Source: Candidatus Crickella merdequi (GTDB lineage: Bacteria; Bacillota; Clostridia; Peptostreptococcales; Anaerovoracaceae). Taken from it: 35,529 bases of DNA. Shown here one piece after another: positions 32,450-35,529 of the stretch. The stretch is taken from NCBI GenBank assembly GCA_018064645.1, contig JAGHUT010000071.1, positions 1-35,529 on the forward strand, read 5' to 3'. The notes below the pieces were generated by a model. The model saw nothing but the letters and a program-made list of their open reading frames with translations, made no database searches and was not told the origin of the DNA. Numbering within the stretch: the first letter of the stretch is position 1; each line of letters begins with the position of its first letter. The translations under genes and the position numbers were made by a program.

Positions 32450-34996
32450 TTACTGCGGCAGTGATGTTGATGACGGCATATTGTTATATACAGGAATAAT
32501 GAATGTCAAAGCTTCATTTGTAATTCCGTATGATGCGTACGTAGTCTTAACAGAATATGCTTCTGAATATGGCGCAAGAAGATTTGTCATATACTGGTGT
32601 GTTGCTACACTTCCTGCTCCATTAGCTACATTGAATCTCTGGAAGTACAGAGAATTCTGGCCCTTGTTGATATAGCTGCTTGCTATGAATTTGCAACCGC
32701 CATATACTGCATCCTTCTTCGTGTACCAGCCATTATTATAAGCATATTCTATACCCTTCATAACAGGATTAGCTGAAGAAGTAGCTCCTATATTATAAGG
32801 ATTATATACTGTTTTGCCATTATATACATAGCCGCTGATAGCAATACTTCCGCCGCCAGTCTCCTGTCTAGCTCTAGCAGCCAGAGCAACTGGGCTCATG
32901 CCGTACTGAGCACCTGCACCAGTGAACCAGCTAGCAAGAAATCCGTTACTTGAAAGAGCTGTTCCAGCGAGAACCTTGTTAACAACAGCCTCAGTCTGAT
33001 ATGCACCGTTATATGAAAGGTCTTCAAACATATATACTCGGTCCTCATTAAGGAAGTTACGTGGGTCCATGTAGTAAGCAACTGTCTGGCTGTTAGCATT
33101 GAACCATGTTGCTCCATCCTTAGGAATGTATGTTCCCTCAACAATTGAACCAGTTCCTCTGAGATCAGCAGGCTTAACTGCTGCATCACTAGTTCTTGTC
33201 TCTGTTGTCACTACAGGTCTTGAATCTGCAGGAGCTGATTCCTCAGAAAGAACGATATAGTCTGAGCTTGAATATACAGTCTCGCCGCTGTAGCTTATCT
33301 TATACCACACTGTTCCGCCTGAAGTTACTGCACCTGTTACTGTAACTGTTGTTCCCTTGCTGAAAGTTCCAAGTCTTGATGCACTTGTTCCTGCAGCATT
33401 TCTGTAATTGAGAGCTTCAGTTGTTGTTCCCCTGATTGATGTCGGCATTGCTGTTTCTGCAGCTGTTCCAGTAACAGTAAAGTTGTCAGCAGGAGCATAT
33501 ACAGCCTTATCATTCTGATATATCTTGAGCCATAGCTTTCCTGCTCCATCCTTGACCTGACCAAGTACAGTCACTTCGGATCCTGAAGCAACAGTTCCAA
33601 GCTTCTTGTAAGCTGCATCTGGAAGTGACCTGTATTCAACTGCTGCACCTGCAACAGCTGTTGGATAATTACTGCTTAAGGTAGTCTTTGTCTCAGTTAC
33701 TGTAGCTGTCGCACTGGATGCAACTTTTACATATGAAGAATGAATATAAGCATATCCTGTGCCATTCTTGATCTTATACCAAACAACTCCGCTTGAATCC
33801 TTTGCCTGAAGAACAATGCTTACAGCAGTGTTAGGGCTAAGAGTCTTGATTACGCCGTTCTGTGTACCGGCACCCTTTCTGATATTAACATAGTCATTTG
33901 TTAAAGTGCCTGGAACAACCGTGCTGTATGTCTGGTTTGTAATACTTCCGCTAATCCATCCAGTCTTACCTGAAGCACTTGTTATATGTGTCCAGAGAGT
34001 TGTTCCCTTATAGTATTCATCAAGAATTGTGAATTTCTCATTGTTAGCGAGCGTTCCTGCTGATGCAGTTGCTGCAACTGATGTGTAAATTGTTCTGCCT
34101 GAACCTGCTTTGAAGCTGTTAGCATCTGTTGCTCTCCATGCAATCGGCTGAACAGATTCAACAAGAGATACACCATTTGCAGACTCCTTAGCTACTGCTG
34201 TGTTCCAGTCAATACCTGTATTCTTTGCTACGAACACCCAGTTAGGATGCTTCTCATGAAGCTTCCTGAGATACACCTTGTATTCCTCCGGGAATCCCTG
34301 TGAAGTAAGATATGACTCAAAATCCTGTACTACCGGATCTGATGGAGCTGGAGTATTGCCTGTTGAACCAGTATCACTGCCTGTTTCTTCAGGTGGAGCT
34401 GGTGCAGGTGTAACTGGATTTGACGGAGTGCTTCCAGTCGGCTTATCAAAAATTGTATCAGATACAGATATCCAGGTAGCACATGCATAATAATATGAAG
34501 AACCAACCTTAACCTTATACCATGGAGTAGATGAACCGTAAGCCTGGGCTGTCATATATACATTGACAGCAGCACCTTTGCTTAAAGTACCCTTTCTGGT
34601 CATAGAAGTACCAGCTCCAACTCTGTAATTCAGACTGTCAGTAGTTCTACCTGATACTGCAGAGTATGATACTCCATCTACAAGATCAGATCTGATATAT
34701 CCGTTCTTTCCATTAACAGATACATACAGCCATTTGCTCGTTGCAGCTGTTGAAGTCTTGCTTGTGAAAACCTCTTTGCTGATTGTCAGCTTTGTGTTGT
34801 CCTTAAGAAGTGTTACTTTGCTGCTTGAAGTCGAAGCTGATGATCTTAGATAAGCTCCAGAACTTGCATTGACATATCCAGTTCCTGATGCGGAGGCAGC
34901 ATAAGTGCCTGCAGCAGAAAAAAGAATAACCATCAAAGCAAACACAAGCATTATTACGATGTTTCTAGCTACTCTTCTTGTCATTATGGTTGTCAT
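32450..34996 (-). CDS. Secreted modular SH3b/N-acetylglucosaminidase (autolysin-like)
   Basis: This probable cell-wall hydrolase of about 848 residues starts at ATG 34996 (alternative 34984); the longer track start runs through the XRE gene. A signal peptide covers about 1-34 (hydrophobic LVFALMVILFSAAGTYAASA). SH3b repeats 1 and 2 lie at about 40-180, then a Pro/Thr/Gly linker. FESYLTSQGFPEEYKVYLRK to VESVQPIAWR (about 225-288) is the N-terminal part of LytD-like glucosaminidases. Four more SH3b repeats (about 295-585) precede the catalytic part with VAYYMDPRNFLNE and ARARQETGGGS (probable catalytic Glu, about 712). It overlaps the XRE gene by 32 bases and precedes rpiR-2. Confidence 0.9.
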   Translation of the reverse strand: MTTIMTRRVARNIVIMLVFALMVILFSAAGTYAASASGTGYVNASSGAYLRSSASTSSSKVTLLKDNTKLTISKEVFTSKTSTAATSKWLYVSVNGKNGYIRSDLVDGVSYSAVSGRTTDSLNYRVGAGTSMTRKGTLSKGAAVNVYMTAQAYGSSTPWYKVKVGSSYYYACATWISVSDTIFDKPTGSTPSNPVTPAPAPPEETGSDTGSTGNTPAPSDPVVQDFESYLTSQGFPEEYKVYLRKLHEKHPNWVFVAKNTGIDWNTAVAKESANGVSLVESVQPIAWRATDANSFKAGSGRTIYTSVAATASAGTLANNEKFTILDEYYKGTTLWTHITSASGKTGWISGSITNQTYSTVVPGTLTNDYVNIRKGAGTQNGVIKTLSPNTAVSIVLQAKDSSGVVWYKIKNGTGYAYIHSSYVKVASSATATVTETKTTLSSNYPTAVAGAAVEYRSLPDAAYKKLGTVASGSEVTVLGQVKDGAGKLWLKIYQNDKAVYAPADNFTVTGTAAETAMPTSIRGTTTEALNYRNAAGTSASRLGTFSKGTTVTVTGAVTSGGTVWYKISYSGETVYSSSDYIVLSEESAPADSRPVVTTETRTSDAAVKPADLRGTGSIVEGTYIPKDGATWFNANSQTVAYYMDPRNFLNEDRVYMFEDLSYNGAYQTEAVVNKVLAGTALSSNGFLASWFTGAGAQYGMSPVALAARARQETGGGSIAISGYVYNGKTVYNPYNIGATSSANPVMKGIEYAYNNGWYTKKDAVYGGCKFIASSYINKGQNSLYFQRFNVANGAGSVATHQYMTNLLAPYSEAYSVKTTYASYGITNEALTFIIPVYNNMPSSTSLPQ

Positions 34997-35189
34997 CTCT
35001 CTTTCTAATAAAAATCTCATTAACGGGTATTTCCAGCAAATCTGCCAAATCAAGCGCAAGTTCAAGTGACGGAGTGCACCTTCCATTTTCGATGGCACTT
35101 ATTGTCTGCCTCGAAACACCAAGCTTCTCAACCAGATAAGCCTGCCCTATTTTCTTTTTCTTTCTAATTTCAGCTAATCTGTTCTCCAC
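34965..35189 (-). CDS. Small XRE-family HTH regulator
   Basis: This 74-residue DNA-binding protein consists almost wholly of one HTH_3 domain: NRLAEIRKKKKIGQAYLVEKLGVSRQTISAIENGRCTPSLELALDLADLL, with SRQTISAIENG as recognition helix, like the YgzD/YozG type. The start is set at GTG (35189), because GGGGGG lies 5 bases upstream and the TTG used by the track lies inside an operator-like repeat. The C-terminal tail is charged (Lys/Asp/Asn-rich). It overlaps the glucosaminidase gene, suggesting it controls that operon and itself. Confidence 0.88.
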   Translation of the reverse strand: MENRLAEIRKKKKIGQAYLVEKLGVSRQTISAIENGRCTPSLELALDLADLLEIPVNEIFIRKRDDNHNDKKSS

Positions 35190-35213
35190 TTGCGCCCCCC
35201 GCAAAAGCAAAAA

Positions 35214-35231
35214 TGTCAAGTCTAGTTTACA
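35214..35231 (-). promoter_or_regulatory. Operator-like repeat O1 before the XRE gene
   Basis: TGTCAA-N6-TTTACA (plus-strand reading) is an imperfect inverted repeat just downstream of the predicted XRE start site (about 35231). An identical-arm copy lies 46 bases away over the -35. Confidence 0.5.
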
Positions 35232-35237
35232 TTTATC

Positions 35238-35265
35238 ATTTTACCAGATATATGCAATATGTCAA
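35238..35265 (-). promoter_or_regulatory. Promoter of the XRE-glucosaminidase operon
   Basis: TTGACA (35260-35265), a 16-base spacer and TAAAAT (35238-35243) on the minus strand make a strong sigma-A promoter, roughly 42 bases before the GTG. Confidence 0.75.
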
Positions 35266-35277
35266 GCACACTTTACA
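35260..35277 (-). promoter_or_regulatory. Operator-like repeat O2 overlapping the -35
   Basis: TGTCAA-N6-TTTACA covers the TTGACA -35 element. It has the same arms and spacing as O1, fitting autoregulation by the adjacent XRE protein. Confidence 0.5.
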
Positions 35278-35291
35278 TTTTAGATAAGCAT

Positions 35292-35318
35292 AAAAAATCC
35301 GAAGCAATTGCTTCGGAT
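35292..35318 (-). terminator. Terminator of tRNA-Phe
   Basis: A perfect 22-base palindrome ATCCGAAGCAATTGCTTCGGAT is followed on the minus strand by TTTTTT, 7 bases after the tRNA CCA end. Confidence 0.92.
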
Positions 35319-35325
35319 CTTCTGA

Positions 35326-35401
35326 TGGTGCCCAGACTCGGAATTGAACCAAGGACACAGGGATTTTCAGTCCCTTGCTCTACCAACTGAGCTATCTGGG
35401 C
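35326..35401 (-). tRNA. tRNA-Phe (GAA)
   Basis: The 76-base gene has a complete cloverleaf: acceptor GCCCAGA with TCTGGGC, D arm GCTC...GAGC, anticodon stem GGGA...TCCC with loop CTGAAAA (anticodon GAA), T loop GGTTCAATTCC, and an encoded CCA. It has its own promoter and terminator and is not part of a tRNA cluster in the visible sequence. Confidence 0.97.
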
Positions 35402-35423
35402 ACATGTTTATTAATGTATCTAA

Positions 35424-35451
35424 ATAATAGCATATATTATGTACGTGTCAA
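35424..35451 (-). promoter_or_regulatory. Promoter of tRNA-Phe
   Basis: TTGACA (35446-35451), a 16-base spacer and TATTAT (35424-35429) on the minus strand lie about 16 bases before the mature 5' end from the start site. The remaining 35452-35529 is AT-rich with no gene seen. Confidence 0.8.
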
Positions 35452-35529
35452 GGTTTTTATGAAAAATAACAAAATCCGATAGCATTTTCATAACATAATA
35501 TAAATAAATACACAAAAGAAAAAGACAAG

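Noticed and set aside
32450-34996. SH3b repeats as a DNA tandem repeat or CRISPR array
   Set aside because: The repeats are similar only at protein level and are far too diverged and long for a CRISPR array.
35214-35219. TTGACA just before the XRE GTG as a -35 element
   Set aside because: No -10 lies at 15-19 bases; it is better explained as one arm of operator O1.

Overview
The window looks like the chromosome of a low-to-mid GC Bacillota, most likely an anaerobic amino-acid-fermenting member of the Clostridia. The evidence is the priA-def-fmt-yugP-rsmB-prpC-pknB-rsgA-rpe gene order, strong GGAGG ribosome sites, sigma-A-type promoters, and a ferredoxin-linked 2-oxoacid oxidoreductase next to a butyrate-type kinase. 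Genus cannot be fixed from sequence alone. No insertion sequence, prophage or CRISPR array was seen.

Layout. (1) 24-2113 (+): argR and recN, ending at a hairpin shared with the convergent holA. (2) 2172-5511 (-): comEC-holA. (3) 5590-17539 (-): a twelve-gene housekeeping run starting at an extended -10 promoter: queH, asnA, priA, def, fmt, yugP-type metallopeptidase, rsmB, prpC, pknB, rsgA, rpe and a B3/B4-domain gene, ending at a strong terminator. (4) 17561-18463 (+): a radical SAM protein, divergent from queH. (5) 18513-25959 (-): a catabolic operon of butyrate-type kinase, four VOR-like oxidoreductase subunits, aminotransferase, sodium-coupled transporter and PduL phosphotransacylase. (6) 26073-32434: a + strand unknown gene, then alpha/beta hydrolase, RpiR regulator 1, MFS transporter, second aminotransferase and RpiR regulator 2 (all -). 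(7) 32450-35401 (-): a modular SH3b/glucosaminidase, a small XRE regulator and tRNA-Phe.

How the genes fit together. Region 5 encodes, in one transcription direction, every step of an oxidative amino-acid fermentation: uptake, transamination to a 2-oxoacid, ferredoxin-dependent oxidation to acyl-CoA, conversion to acyl phosphate, and ATP formation. PduL appears to stand in for phosphotransbutyrylase. Region 6 adds a second aminotransferase and a carboxylate-type MFS transporter flanked by two closely related RpiR regulators. The promoters of the kinase operon, the MFS gene and the second aminotransferase all carry a GAAA-N6-TTTC inverted repeat just downstream of the predicted transcription start. 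The MFS promoter has a second copy upstream of its -35. I infer that the two RpiR proteins control regions 5 and 6 together. Their SIS domains lack the usual phosphosugar-binding Ser/Thr loop, so the signal may not be a sugar phosphate. This putative regulon is the most interesting part of the window, together with a possible pseudoknot between the kinase and ferredoxin genes and an SH3-interrupted glucosaminidase.
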